Shown: piece by piece, positions 25,518 to 33,766 of the stretch
Numbering within the stretch: position 1 is the first letter of the stretch
Layout: each line of letters opens with the position of its first letter
Assembly: GCA_964599875.1 (NCBI GenBank)
Contig: CAZRHE010000001.1
Location: forward strand, 1-64,000
DNA from: RGIG4097 sp964599875
GTDB lineage: Bacteria; Bacillota; Clostridia; Christensenellales; CAG-917
Direction of reading: 5' to 3'
DNA length: 64,000 bases
Notes under the pieces: model-generated
Seen by the model: the letters and a program-made list of their open reading frames with translations, nothing else
Database searches by the model: none
What the model was told of the DNA's origin: nothing
Translations under genes and position numbers: made by a program

Positions 25518-25558
25518 ATGATAACACCCCCTGCAAAAAAATGCAACTAATTTTGCAT
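25518..25558 (-). promoter_or_regulatory. Promoter of the ABC importer with a palindrome over the -35
   Basis: On the minus strand TTGCAT (25546-25541), a 17-base spacer and TATCAT (25523-25518). ATGCAA-CTAATT-TTGCAT (25541-25558) is a palindrome that includes the -35. Two further ATGCAA copies lie upstream at 25603-25608 and 25624-25629, 21 bases apart. This looks like an operator region for an amino-acid-responsive regulator; which one is not known. Confidence 0.65.
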
Positions 25559-25704
25559 AATTTTTCAAAATATTTTATAAATCCGTGATTTTGGTTATTT
25601 TTATGCAATTTTTATATACTTTTATGCAAATATTCAGTTTTTATTCCGCCTATGCGCCGAAAAGTCGCTCTCATCCTTCGACAAATACCCCTTTCAAAAA
25701 TTTC

Positions 25705-25733
25705 TTGACGGTTTTTGTGTATAGTTATACAAT
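25705..25733 (+). promoter_or_regulatory. Promoter of the branched-chain amino-acid operon
   Basis: TTGACG at 25705-25710, a 17-base spacer and TACAAT at 25728-25733. Only about ten bases would remain between transcription start and the ilvB ATG at 25751, so there is no room for a T-box or peptide attenuator, and the mRNA is nearly leaderless. Confidence 0.75.
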
Positions 25734-25750
25734 ATATATTGGTATATTAT

Positions 25751-27331
25751 ATGAAAAAATCAATACTTAACGGCGCACAAATTTTAGTCAACTGCCTGAC
25801 CGAGCAAGGCGTAAATCACATTTTCGGTTATCCGGGCGCAAGTATACTCTCCGTATACGGCGCGCTGGACGGCTCTCCCGTCCGTCACACCATGACTGCA
25901 GACGAGCAAGGAGCGTGCTTTGCGGCGGAAGGTTATGCCCGCGCAAGCGGAAAAGCGGGAGTAGTCCTCGCGACTTCGGGACCGGGCGCGACCAATCTCG
26001 TGACGGGGATTGCGGACGCATATATGGATTCCGTCCCCCTCGTAGCGATAACGGGCAACGTCCCTCTCGACAAACTCGGACACGACAGTTTTCAAGAGGT
26101 GGATATCTTCGACATGACCATGCCCGTCACGAAATACAGCATAATCGTCAAAGACGTCAAAGACCTCGCCCCCTCTATTCGCAAAGCGTTTAAGGTTGCG
26201 ACGAGCGGAAGAAAAGGGCCCGTCCTCGTAGATATTCCCTCGAACGTTTTCGACGACGTGACCGAATACGAAAAAGAAATCCCGACCGCAGACGCACCCG
26301 TCCTCCCCGACGAAGACGAGTTAAATAAGATTGCGGAAATCATAAACCGCTCCGAGCGTCCCGTCATCTACGTAGGCGGTGGCGTCAAGGCAAGCGGCGC
26401 AAGCGAAATACTCAAAGAATTTGCCCTCAAAATCTGCGCGCAAGTCGCGGTGTCGTATATGGGAGTAGGCTGTTACGACCCCGACGACGCAAGTTATTTA
26501 GGGGTCATGTCAAACGTCAATCCCACCCCCCTGCACGCTTTGCGCGAATGTGATTTGTTCATCACTCTCGGCGCGAGATTCAACAGCCGTTACAACGCGT
26601 TCGGCATACTCAAACGCCGCAAAATCCCCGTCGTGCAAATAGATATCGACAAGGCGGAAATAGACAAGAACGTACTTACGACCGCAAGCGTGACCGCAGA
26701 TATAAACGAAACGCTGAAAGCACTCCTGCCCCTTGTCAAAGACAACTTCAACGAGGATTGGGCTTTCAGAGATTTTGACAAAAACGAACTTTCAAACCGC
26801 GGAACCGAATGTATAAAGTGCCTTTCCGACATTTTAGGGCCCGACGTCATCGTCACGACGGACGTAGGACTACACCAAGAATGGACGGCGCATATCTATC
26901 GTTTTACTTCCCCGTCCTCCTTCCTCACGAGCGGCGGACTCGGTGCGATGGGATTCGGGCTCGGTGCCGCAATCGGAGCGCACTTCGCAACCGACAAAAA
27001 GTGCCTTTGCGTGACTGGGGATGGCTCGTTCAATATGAATATGAACGAACTTCCCATAGCGCTCAAAAACCGCATCCCCCTCGTCGTCGCGGTGATGAAC
27101 AACAACTCCCTCGGCATGATTCGCAAACTTCAAGCGGAGCGCGCGGGGCGTAGAGTGGCGTCGAGTGCGCTATATCTTGCGACCGACTACGTGCAACTCG
27201 CAAACGCTATGGGAGTGAGAGCGGTGCGCATAGACGAAACCGACGACGTAAAAACGAAATTAACCGAGGCTTTGAACGGGCCTCTCCCCCTTCTCATCGA
27301 TTTCAGAATCGGCATAAACGAAGGACTATAG
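25751..27331 (+). CDS. ilvB: Acetolactate synthase large subunit
   Basis: 526 residues from ATG 25751 (MKKSILNGAQILVNCL); the frame opens at 25715 inside the promoter. Thiamine-diphosphate enzyme that makes acetolactate (valine/leucine) or acetohydroxybutyrate (isoleucine). The N-terminal domain has FGYPGASILSVYGAL and the catalytic-Glu region ADEQGACFAAEGYARASGK. The middle domain is the FAD/DHS-like fold (PVIYVGGGVKASGA). The C-terminal domain has the ThDP motif GDGSFNMNMNEL...NNNSLG. No clear ribosome binding site, which fits a very short leader. First of seven tightly packed genes. Confidence 0.95.
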   Translation: MKKSILNGAQILVNCLTEQGVNHIFGYPGASILSVYGALDGSPVRHTMTADEQGACFAAEGYARASGKAGVVLATSGPGATNLVTGIADAYMDSVPLVAITGNVPLDKLGHDSFQEVDIFDMTMPVTKYSIIVKDVKDLAPSIRKAFKVATSGRKGPVLVDIPSNVFDDVTEYEKEIPTADAPVLPDEDELNKIAEIINRSERPVIYVGGGVKASGASEILKEFALKICAQVAVSYMGVGCYDPDDASYLGVMSNVNPTPLHALRECDLFITLGARFNSRYNAFGILKRRKIPVVQIDIDKAEIDKNVLTTASVTADINETLKALLPLVKDNFNEDWAFRDFDKNELSNRGTECIKCLSDILGPDVIVTTDVGLHQEWTAHIYRFTSPSSFLTSGGLGAMGFGLGAAIGAHFATDKKCLCVTGDGSFNMNMNELPIALKNRIPLVVAVMNNNSLGMIRKLQAERAGRRVASSALYLATDYVQLANAMGVRAVRIDETDDVKTKLTEALNGPLPLLIDFRIGINEGL

Positions 27332-27338
27332 GAGTTAT

Positions 27339-27851
27339 ATGAACAAACAAATCATCAGTATTCTCGTCAACAACCAACCCGGCGTACTTTCAAGGATTTC
27401 GGGACTTTTCTCCCGCCGCGGATACAACATAGACGGACTGTCCGTCTGCGCGACCGAGGACGACAAATATTCTCGAATGACCATAACCGTCGGCGCGACG
27501 GGCACGACCATAAAGCAAATCGTCGCTCAACTCGAAAAGCAAGAAGACGTCGTCAAAGTCGTAGATTTCGACAACGACGAAGTGGTTTTCCGCGAACTCC
27601 TCATAGTCAAAATCGCGGTCGGTGCGGAGCGTAGAGGGGAAATCGTCGACCTTTGCTCCCTTTTCGGTTCGAAAGCAATCGACATAACTCCCGACACGAT
27701 GATGCTCGAACTCACGGGCAGTACGGAAAAAGTGGACGCGTTCATCCACACCCTTTCAAGTTACGAAATCCTCGAACTCGCAAGGACGGGCGGCGCGGCA
27801 CTCGAAAGAGGCAACTCCTCTCTTTGCAAATCCGTTGACGAAGACAAATAA
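27339..27851 (+). CDS. ilvN: Acetolactate synthase small regulatory subunit
   Basis: 170 residues, normal length. Activates the large subunit and confers valine feedback. The N-terminal ACT domain has ILVNNQPGVLSRISGLFSRR and GYNIDGLSVCATEDDKYSRM. The C-terminal ALS_ss_C domain includes RELLIVKIAVGAERRGEIVDLC and ends ELARTGGAALERG. AGGAG site seven bases after ilvB. Confidence 0.95.
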   Translation: MNKQIISILVNNQPGVLSRISGLFSRRGYNIDGLSVCATEDDKYSRMTITVGATGTTIKQIVAQLEKQEDVVKVVDFDNDEVVFRELLIVKIAVGAERRGEIVDLCSLFGSKAIDITPDTMMLELTGSTEKVDAFIHTLSSYEILELARTGGAALERGNSSLCKSVDEDK

Positions 27852-27856
27852 CGCTT

Positions 27857-29368
27857 ATGGATAAAAAGGTAATAATATTCGATACTACCCTGCGCGACGG
27901 AGAGCAATCTCCCGGTTGCAGTATGCATTTGAGCGAAAAACTGGATATCGCGGAGGCGCTCGAAAAACTCGGCGTAGACGTAATCGAGGCAGGCTTTCCC
28001 GCATCGTCCGAGGGTGAATTTAAGGCTGTTCAAGCAATCGCGGGCGTGCTTAAAAAGACTTCGATTGCCGCTCTTTGCCGTTGTAAAAAAGAGGATATAG
28101 ACACGGCTTACGCCGCCGTTAAAAAAGCGGTGAAACCAAGACTTCACGTTTTCATCGCGACCTCCCCCGTTCACCTCGAACACAAACTGCACATATCCAA
28201 AGAGCGCGCGCTCGAAATGATTGAAGAAAGCACTCGTTATGCGCGTTCACTCTGCGACGATGTGGAATTTTCCTTTGAAGACGCGTCCCGCACCGAACTC
28301 GACTTCCTTACAAAAGCAACCGAAACCGCTATACGCGCGGGTGCGAAAACAATAAATATTCCCGATACGGTCGGTTATCGCACTCCGAAAGAAATGGCGG
28401 AAATCGTGTCATATCTTCTCGAAAACGCAGAGGGCGCAAAGGACGTCGCAATTTCCGTACACTGCCACGACGACCTCGGTCTTGCGGTCGCAAATTCACT
28501 TGCCGCAGTCGAGGCGGGAGCGACGCAAATCGAATGTACGGTCAACGGAATCGGAGAGCGCGCGGGCAATGCGGCTATGGAAGAAATCGTCATGGCACTC
28601 AAAACGAGAAAGGACCATTATAACGTGACGACGGGCATAGACACGACCCGCATCTTCCCCACCTCGAAACTCGTATCATCCGTGATAGGCGTGAAGATTC
28701 CGCCCAACAAAGCAATAGTCGGCGCAAACGCTTTCCGCCATGCGTCGGGCATACACCAACACGGCGTTTTAGAGGATAAATCCACGTACGAAATTATGAG
28801 TCCGAAAGACATCGGCGTGACCGAAAACGAACTTCTTCTCGGAAAACATAGCGGTAAACATGCGTTTTTGGATTTAATTGAGGAAATGGGCTACTCCCTC
28901 ACCCCCGAACAAACGGAAGGTTATTTTGCAAAATACAAGGAACTTGCCGACCGCAAAAAAGAGGTCAGCCGCTCGGATATCGAGGCGCTTCTTGCGGGTG
29001 CGACAAGACGCACCGTAAAGAGAATTTACGTCTTGAACGACTACGACGTAACCTCTTATAAAGGCTCCGCCTCGGCGACCGTTTCGCTTTCCGCAGACGG
29101 CAAAATCCACACCGAAAAGATGACGGGGGACGGCCCCGTCGACGCGGGTTTCAAGGCTATCGCATCCCTCACGGGACAAAACTTCAAACTCGTCGACTAT
29201 CAAATCCACTCGGTCACCGAAGGCAAAGACGCACTCGGTGAAGCAATCGTCAAACTCACCAACAAAAACGGAAAAATGCTGACCGGCAAAGGCGTGTCGA
29301 CGGACATTCTCGAAGCGTCCCTCATCGCCTACGTCAACGCAACCAACAAACTACTGCAAGAAGACTGA
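27857..29368 (+). CDS. leuA: 2-isopropylmalate synthase
   Basis: 503 residues. Condenses 2-ketoisovalerate with acetyl-CoA, the first step of leucine synthesis. The catalytic barrel opens with FDTTLRDGEQSPGCSM; metal-binding HCHDDLGLAVANSLAAVEAG and NGIGERAGNA follow, then the regulatory C-terminal LeuA dimer domain (SASATVSLSADGKIHTEKMT, GDGPVDAGFKAI), where leucine binds. It ends on TGATG overlapping the citramalate synthase start by one base. Confidence 0.95.
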   Translation: MDKKVIIFDTTLRDGEQSPGCSMHLSEKLDIAEALEKLGVDVIEAGFPASSEGEFKAVQAIAGVLKKTSIAALCRCKKEDIDTAYAAVKKAVKPRLHVFIATSPVHLEHKLHISKERALEMIEESTRYARSLCDDVEFSFEDASRTELDFLTKATETAIRAGAKTINIPDTVGYRTPKEMAEIVSYLLENAEGAKDVAISVHCHDDLGLAVANSLAAVEAGATQIECTVNGIGERAGNAAMEEIVMALKTRKDHYNVTTGIDTTRIFPTSKLVSSVIGVKIPPNKAIVGANAFRHASGIHQHGVLEDKSTYEIMSPKDIGVTENELLLGKHSGKHAFLDLIEEMGYSLTPEQTEGYFAKYKELADRKKEVSRSDIEALLAGATRRTVKRIYVLNDYDVTSYKGSASATVSLSADGKIHTEKMTGDGPVDAGFKAIASLTGQNFKLVDYQIHSVTEGKDALGEAIVKLTNKNGKMLTGKGVSTDILEASLIAYVNATNKLLQED

Positions 29369-30909
29369 TGAATATAGAATTTTTAGACACGACTTTACGC
29401 GACGGCGCGCAAGCGTCGGGAATTAGTTTCTCGGTGAGGGACAAACGGGACGTCCTCACCCTTCTCGACAATCTCGGCATAGACCTTATCGAAGGCGGGG
29501 ACCCTTATTCCAATCCCAAAGACGCGGAATTTTTCTCCGAAACGAAAAACTCCAAACTCGTCGCATTCGGGAGCACGCACCGCCCCTCCCTCGACGCAAA
29601 TAACGACGAAGGACTTTGTTCCCTTCTCGGCGCGGGGACGGATATAGTTTGTATATTCGGGAAATCAAGCCCGTCCCAAGTCAAGGAAGTCTTGTCCGTG
29701 CCTCTTGAAAAAAATCTCGAAATGATCGGCGCGTCCGTCGCCTTTTTGAAGGGAGCGGGCAAGAGAGTCATATTCGACGCGGAACACTTCTTCGACGGAT
29801 ACAAGGAAGATAGGACGTATGCGATATCCACCCTGTTTTCCGCATATTCGGCGGGAGCGGACACAATAGTCCTTTGCGATACGAACGGCAGTTCCTCCCC
29901 CTCTTTCGTCGGCGAAGTCACGAAAAAAGTGACGGATATACTCTTCGGCGCAAGAATAGGAATCCACGCGCATAACGACTGCGGAATGGCGGTCGCAAAT
30001 GCAATATCCGCCGTCGAAAACGGCGCTACTCACGTGCAAGGCACCTTCCTCGGATTCGGAGAAAGATGCGGAAATGCGAATTTGTCTACTATAATTGCAA
30101 ATCTTGCGCTCAAATTCAAATATCCCGTAAACGTGAAACTCGATCGTCTGACCCCGACTGCACACGCGATTGCGGAAATTTGCAATGTCGATCTCGACGC
30201 GTCCATGCCCTACGTAGGTGCGGCGGCTTTCGCGCATAAAGGCGGAATGCATTCGGATGCGGTCATGAAATCGTCCTCGACTTTCGAACACGTTTCTCCC
30301 GAACTTGTCGGAAACAAGGAAAGGATTTTGCTCAGCGAAGTCGCGGGGCGCAGTGCAATCGTACAAAAACTCGGCAGACTCTTCCCCGACCTCGAAAAAT
30401 CCGACCCCAAAACCAAAGAAATTCTCGATATGGTCAAAATGCTCGAACTGAAAGGCTATCAGTTCGAAAATGCGGACGGCAGTTTTCTTTTGCTTGCCGA
30501 AAAAATGCTCGGCGCGCATACGCCGTCTTTTGAACTCGACCACTACACCGTCCACGCCGTACAACCCGACGGCATAAACGTGGCGGAAGTTTGCATAAAA
30601 GTCGGGGACACTCTGACCACCATCGCGGAAAACGGAAACGGTCCCGTCAACGCTCTTGACAAGGCACTCCGCTCCGCACTCGTGAAACACTTCCCCGAAA
30701 TCGAAAGCGTAACCCTCGTGGACTATAAAGTCCGCGTAGTAAACTCGTCCTCTGCAACGGGCGCGGTCGTCAGAGTTTTGATGACCTCGACGGACGGCAA
30801 AGACACGTGGACGACTATCGGCGTATCCCCCGACGTAATCGAGGCAAGTTGGTCCGCGCTCGTGGACTCTCTCGAATACAAATTGACGGGAAGGTGCGCA
30901 ATCGAATAG
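29368..30909 (+). CDS. cimA: (R)-citramalate synthase
   Basis: 513 residues, LeuA-like but of the citramalate synthase subfamily: opens MNIEFLDTTLRDGAQASGIS and continues LGIDLIEGGDPYSNPKD, with AHNDCGMAVANAISAVENGATH and FGERCGNANL. Condenses pyruvate and acetyl-CoA to citramalate, a threonine-independent entry to isoleucine. The C-terminal LeuA-type regulatory domain (FELDHYTVHAV, NGPVNALDKALRSAL) is present, so feedback by isoleucine is expected. It shares the downstream LeuCDB enzymes with the leucine route. Subfamily assignment rests on overall pattern, hence slightly below full certainty. Confidence 0.9.
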   Translation: MNIEFLDTTLRDGAQASGISFSVRDKRDVLTLLDNLGIDLIEGGDPYSNPKDAEFFSETKNSKLVAFGSTHRPSLDANNDEGLCSLLGAGTDIVCIFGKSSPSQVKEVLSVPLEKNLEMIGASVAFLKGAGKRVIFDAEHFFDGYKEDRTYAISTLFSAYSAGADTIVLCDTNGSSSPSFVGEVTKKVTDILFGARIGIHAHNDCGMAVANAISAVENGATHVQGTFLGFGERCGNANLSTIIANLALKFKYPVNVKLDRLTPTAHAIAEICNVDLDASMPYVGAAAFAHKGGMHSDAVMKSSSTFEHVSPELVGNKERILLSEVAGRSAIVQKLGRLFPDLEKSDPKTKEILDMVKMLELKGYQFENADGSFLLLAEKMLGAHTPSFELDHYTVHAVQPDGINVAEVCIKVGDTLTTIAENGNGPVNALDKALRSALVKHFPEIESVTLVDYKVRVVNSSSATGAVVRVLMTSTDGKDTWTTIGVSPDVIEASWSALVDSLEYKLTGRCAIE

Positions 30910-30916
30910 GTGTATT

Positions 30917-32170
30917 ATGGGACTCACCGCAACGCAAAAAATCTTATCCGCGCACGCAGGCAAATCCTCGGTCGTCGTCGGTGAATTGATAACGGCGGAC
31001 GTCGATATCGTTCTCGGCAACGATGTCACTTCTCCCGTTGCGATTGCAGAACTCGAAAAAGCGGGATTATCCGTTTCAATCCCCGACAAAGTCGTGCTCG
31101 TACTCGACCATTTCGTGCCCTGTAAGGATATCAAATCCGCAAAACAGTGCAAAGTCGTGAGAGAGTTTGCGGCAAAAAACAATATTGAACTTTTCTTCGA
31201 CGAGGGCAAAGCGGGCATAGAACACGCACTTCTCCCCGAAAAAGGAATCGTGCGTCCGTCCTCGCTCATAATCGGAGCGGATTCACACACCTGTACGTAC
31301 GGCGCACTCGGCTGTTTCTCGACGGGGATAGGCTCGACGGATATGGCTGCCGCTATGGCGACGGGCAAAGTTTGGTTGCGCGTGCCGTCCGCAATTAAAA
31401 TCGAACTTACGGGCACTCTTCCCCCGTTTGTGACGGGCAAAGACGTAGTCCTCACCCTCATAGGGATATTGGGCGTCGACGGCGCGACTTACAAATCTCT
31501 CGAATTTTTCGGCAATATCTCCGCACTGTCCGTGGACGACAGATTTACCGTTGCGAATATGGCAGTCGAGTGCGGCGCAAAAAACGCGTTCTTCCCTCTC
31601 GATGACCAAAGCAGAAAATATCTAAAAAGCGTCGGAGTTGAAAACTACGACGAAATTCTCCCCGACGAAGACGCGGAATATGAAAAAACCATAATCCTGA
31701 ATCTCGACGAAATCACCCCTACCGTCGCATTCCCGCACTTGCCCTCTAACGTGAAGCGTTTCGAAAACGATGAAATCGGCAAAATCGAAATACAGCAAGT
31801 CGTCATCGGCAGTTGTACGAACGGACGTATTTCGGATATGCGAATAGCGGCAAGCGTCATGAAAGGACGGAAAGTCGCGGACGGCGTGAGATGCATCATC
31901 ATCCCCGCAACCGTCGACGTGTATCGCAAATGTATGTCGGAGGGACTTATCGATATTTTCCTCGATGCGGGCGCAGTGGTGTCGACTCCCACTTGCGGGC
32001 CCTGCCTCGGCGGATATATGGGCATACTTGCGGACGGAGAAAGAGCCGTCGCAACAACCAACAGAAACTTCGTGGGAAGGATGGGCGACAAGACCTCCGA
32101 AGTTTATCTCGCATCACCTTACGTCGCGGCGGAAAGCGCGATAAAGGGTTATCTTGCGCGCCCTTACTGA
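30917..32170 (+). CDS. leuC: 3-isopropylmalate/citramalate dehydratase large subunit
   Basis: 417 residues, the bacterial/archaeal HacA-LeuC type. Aconitase-family [4Fe-4S] isomerase acting on 2-isopropylmalate and, by context, citramalate. Cluster ligands lie in GSCTNGRISDMRIA and TPTCGPCLGGYMGIL; the substrate-region motif GADSHTCTYGALG is intact. The start ATG is seven bases after cimA; one base separates it from leuD. Confidence 0.95.
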   Translation: MGLTATQKILSAHAGKSSVVVGELITADVDIVLGNDVTSPVAIAELEKAGLSVSIPDKVVLVLDHFVPCKDIKSAKQCKVVREFAAKNNIELFFDEGKAGIEHALLPEKGIVRPSSLIIGADSHTCTYGALGCFSTGIGSTDMAAAMATGKVWLRVPSAIKIELTGTLPPFVTGKDVVLTLIGILGVDGATYKSLEFFGNISALSVDDRFTVANMAVECGAKNAFFPLDDQSRKYLKSVGVENYDEILPDEDAEYEKTIILNLDEITPTVAFPHLPSNVKRFENDEIGKIEIQQVVIGSCTNGRISDMRIAASVMKGRKVADGVRCIIIPATVDVYRKCMSEGLIDIFLDAGAVVSTPTCGPCLGGYMGILADGERAVATTNRNFVGRMGDKTSEVYLASPYVAAESAIKGYLARPY

Positions 32171-32171
32171 T

Positions 32172-32648
32172 ATGGAAAAATTCAGCGGAAAAGTTTACAA
32201 ATACGGCGACGACGTCAACACCGACGTCATAATTCCCGCAAGATACTTAAACGACGCAAGCACGGAAAATCTGAAAGCGCACGCACTCGAAGACCTTGAC
32301 GACGACTTCTCGTCTACAGTCGAAATCGGCGACGTTATAGTGGGCGGAGAAAACTTCGGGAGCGGCTCGTCGAGAGAGCACGCACCCCTTGCAATAAAGG
32401 CGTCGGGAGTTAAACTCGTCGTTGCAAAATCCTTTGCGCGAATCTTTTTCCGCAATTCGATAAACGTAGGCTTATATCTTGTCGAAAGCGCAGAAATCGC
32501 AGATAATCTACACGAAAACGATAGATTAACCGTCGATAACGACGTTTTGCACAATATCACTACGGGCAAATCGTTCACCCTTCCGCCCGTCGACGACTTC
32601 GTGAAATCCGTGCTTGAAAAAGGCGGTCTTATGGAGGCAATCAAATGA
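32172..32648 (+). CDS. leuD: 3-isopropylmalate/citramalate dehydratase small subunit
   Basis: 158 residues from ATG 32172 (MEKFSGKVYKYGDDVNTD); the frame extends to 32154 inside leuC but the later ATG fits the family start. Swivel domain with the substrate motif YGDDVNTDVIIPARYLN and FGSGSSREHAPLAIKASGV. Forms the heterodimeric isomerase with LeuC. Its stop overlaps leuB by four bases (ATGA). Confidence 0.94.
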   Translation: MEKFSGKVYKYGDDVNTDVIIPARYLNDASTENLKAHALEDLDDDFSSTVEIGDVIVGGENFGSGSSREHAPLAIKASGVKLVVAKSFARIFFRNSINVGLYLVESAEIADNLHENDRLTVDNDVLHNITTGKSFTLPPVDDFVKSVLEKGGLMEAIK

Positions 32649-33688
32649 AAAAAGTCTTGCTGTTGCCCGGGGACGGCATAGGTCCCGAAATAATTGCGTC
32701 TGCAAAAGCGGTGCTCGAATCGGTTGGAAAATTCGATTTTGACGACGCTCTAATCGGCGGTGCGGCCATCGATGCCGTCGGCGTCCCTCTCCCCGACGAA
32801 ACCGTAAAAAAAGCGAAAAGAAGCGGCGCCGTACTTCTCGGTGCGGTCGGCGGGCCCAAGTGGGATAACTCTCCCGTCCGCCCCGAAAGCGCTCTTTTAG
32901 GGATAAGAAAAGAACTTGAATTGTATGCCAATTTGCGCCCTGCAAAACTACGTAAATCCCTATCATCCGCATCCGCTCTAAAACCCGAAATCCTTGAAAA
33001 AGGAATAGACCTCGTCACCGTCAGAGAACTTACGGGCGGCATATATTTCGGAGAGCGCGGTTTCAGAAACAACCCCTCTTTCGGTAGAGAGGCATTCGAC
33101 ACCGAAGCGTATAGCGAACTCGAAATCGAGAGAGTCGCAAGAGTTGCGTATGAACTTGCCGAGGGGCGCGAGCGCCGTCTTTGCCTTGTGGATAAAGCAA
33201 ACGTGCTGTGTTCGAGCAGGCTTTGGAGAAAAATCGTAACCGATATAAACGAGGACTATCCCTCCGTCATAGTCGAAACCATGTACGTGGACAATGCGGC
33301 AATGCAACTTGCCCTCAATCCGTCGCGTTTCGACGTCATTCTCACCTCGAATATGTTCGGAGATATCTTGACCGACCTCACCGCCGCACTCGTAGGAAGC
33401 ATAGGCGTTATGCCGTCGGCGTCACTCGGACAAACCAACGTCGGTTTGTACGAGGCGATACACGGCTCCGCCCCCGATATCGCGGGGAAAAATCTTGCAA
33501 ACCCCATAGGCACGATTTTGTCTGGCGCGATGATGCTCCGCCACTCTTTCGATATGGATTTCGAGGCGAGGGCAATCGAAAACGCCGTGGATTCATTCTT
33601 AAACGACGGGCTTGGCACTGCGGATATCGGCGGAACACTCTCGACGACAGAAACGACTGCGGAAATCATAAAACGCATAAAAGGTTAA
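32645..33688 (+). CDS. leuB: 3-isopropylmalate dehydrogenase
   Basis: 347 residues. NAD-dependent oxidative decarboxylase for 3-isopropylmalate, and probably 3-methylmalate from the citramalate branch. Motifs: LLPGDGIGPEI, RPESALLGIRKELELYANLRPAKL, TVRELTGGIYFG, and NMFGDILTDLTAALVGSIGVMPSAS with the NAD-site HGSAPDIAGKNLANP. Last gene of the operon, followed by a terminator. Confidence 0.96.
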   Translation: MKKVLLLPGDGIGPEIIASAKAVLESVGKFDFDDALIGGAAIDAVGVPLPDETVKKAKRSGAVLLGAVGGPKWDNSPVRPESALLGIRKELELYANLRPAKLRKSLSSASALKPEILEKGIDLVTVRELTGGIYFGERGFRNNPSFGREAFDTEAYSELEIERVARVAYELAEGRERRLCLVDKANVLCSSRLWRKIVTDINEDYPSVIVETMYVDNAAMQLALNPSRFDVILTSNMFGDILTDLTAALVGSIGVMPSASLGQTNVGLYEAIHGSAPDIAGKNLANPIGTILSGAMMLRHSFDMDFEARAIENAVDSFLNDGLGTADIGGTLSTTETTAEIIKRIKG

Positions 33689-33732
33689 TCTACACGCCGT
33701 TTGCGCAAAACAGAAAACGAAAAAAGCATATG

Positions 33733-33758
33733 AAAACCGCCCTGTTCGGGCGGTTTTT
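33733..33758. terminator. Bidirectional terminator between leuB and the hydrogenase operon
   Basis: Ten-base-pair stem AAAACCGCCC/GGGCGGTTTT with a TGTTC loop and T runs on both strands. Both operons end here. Confidence 0.92.
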
Positions 33759-33766
33759 AAGTCGGA

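Noticed and set aside
29665..31461. A 598-residue open frame opposite cimA and leuC
   Set aside because: It mirrors the codon pattern of two certain genes on the other strand and shows no protein family features.
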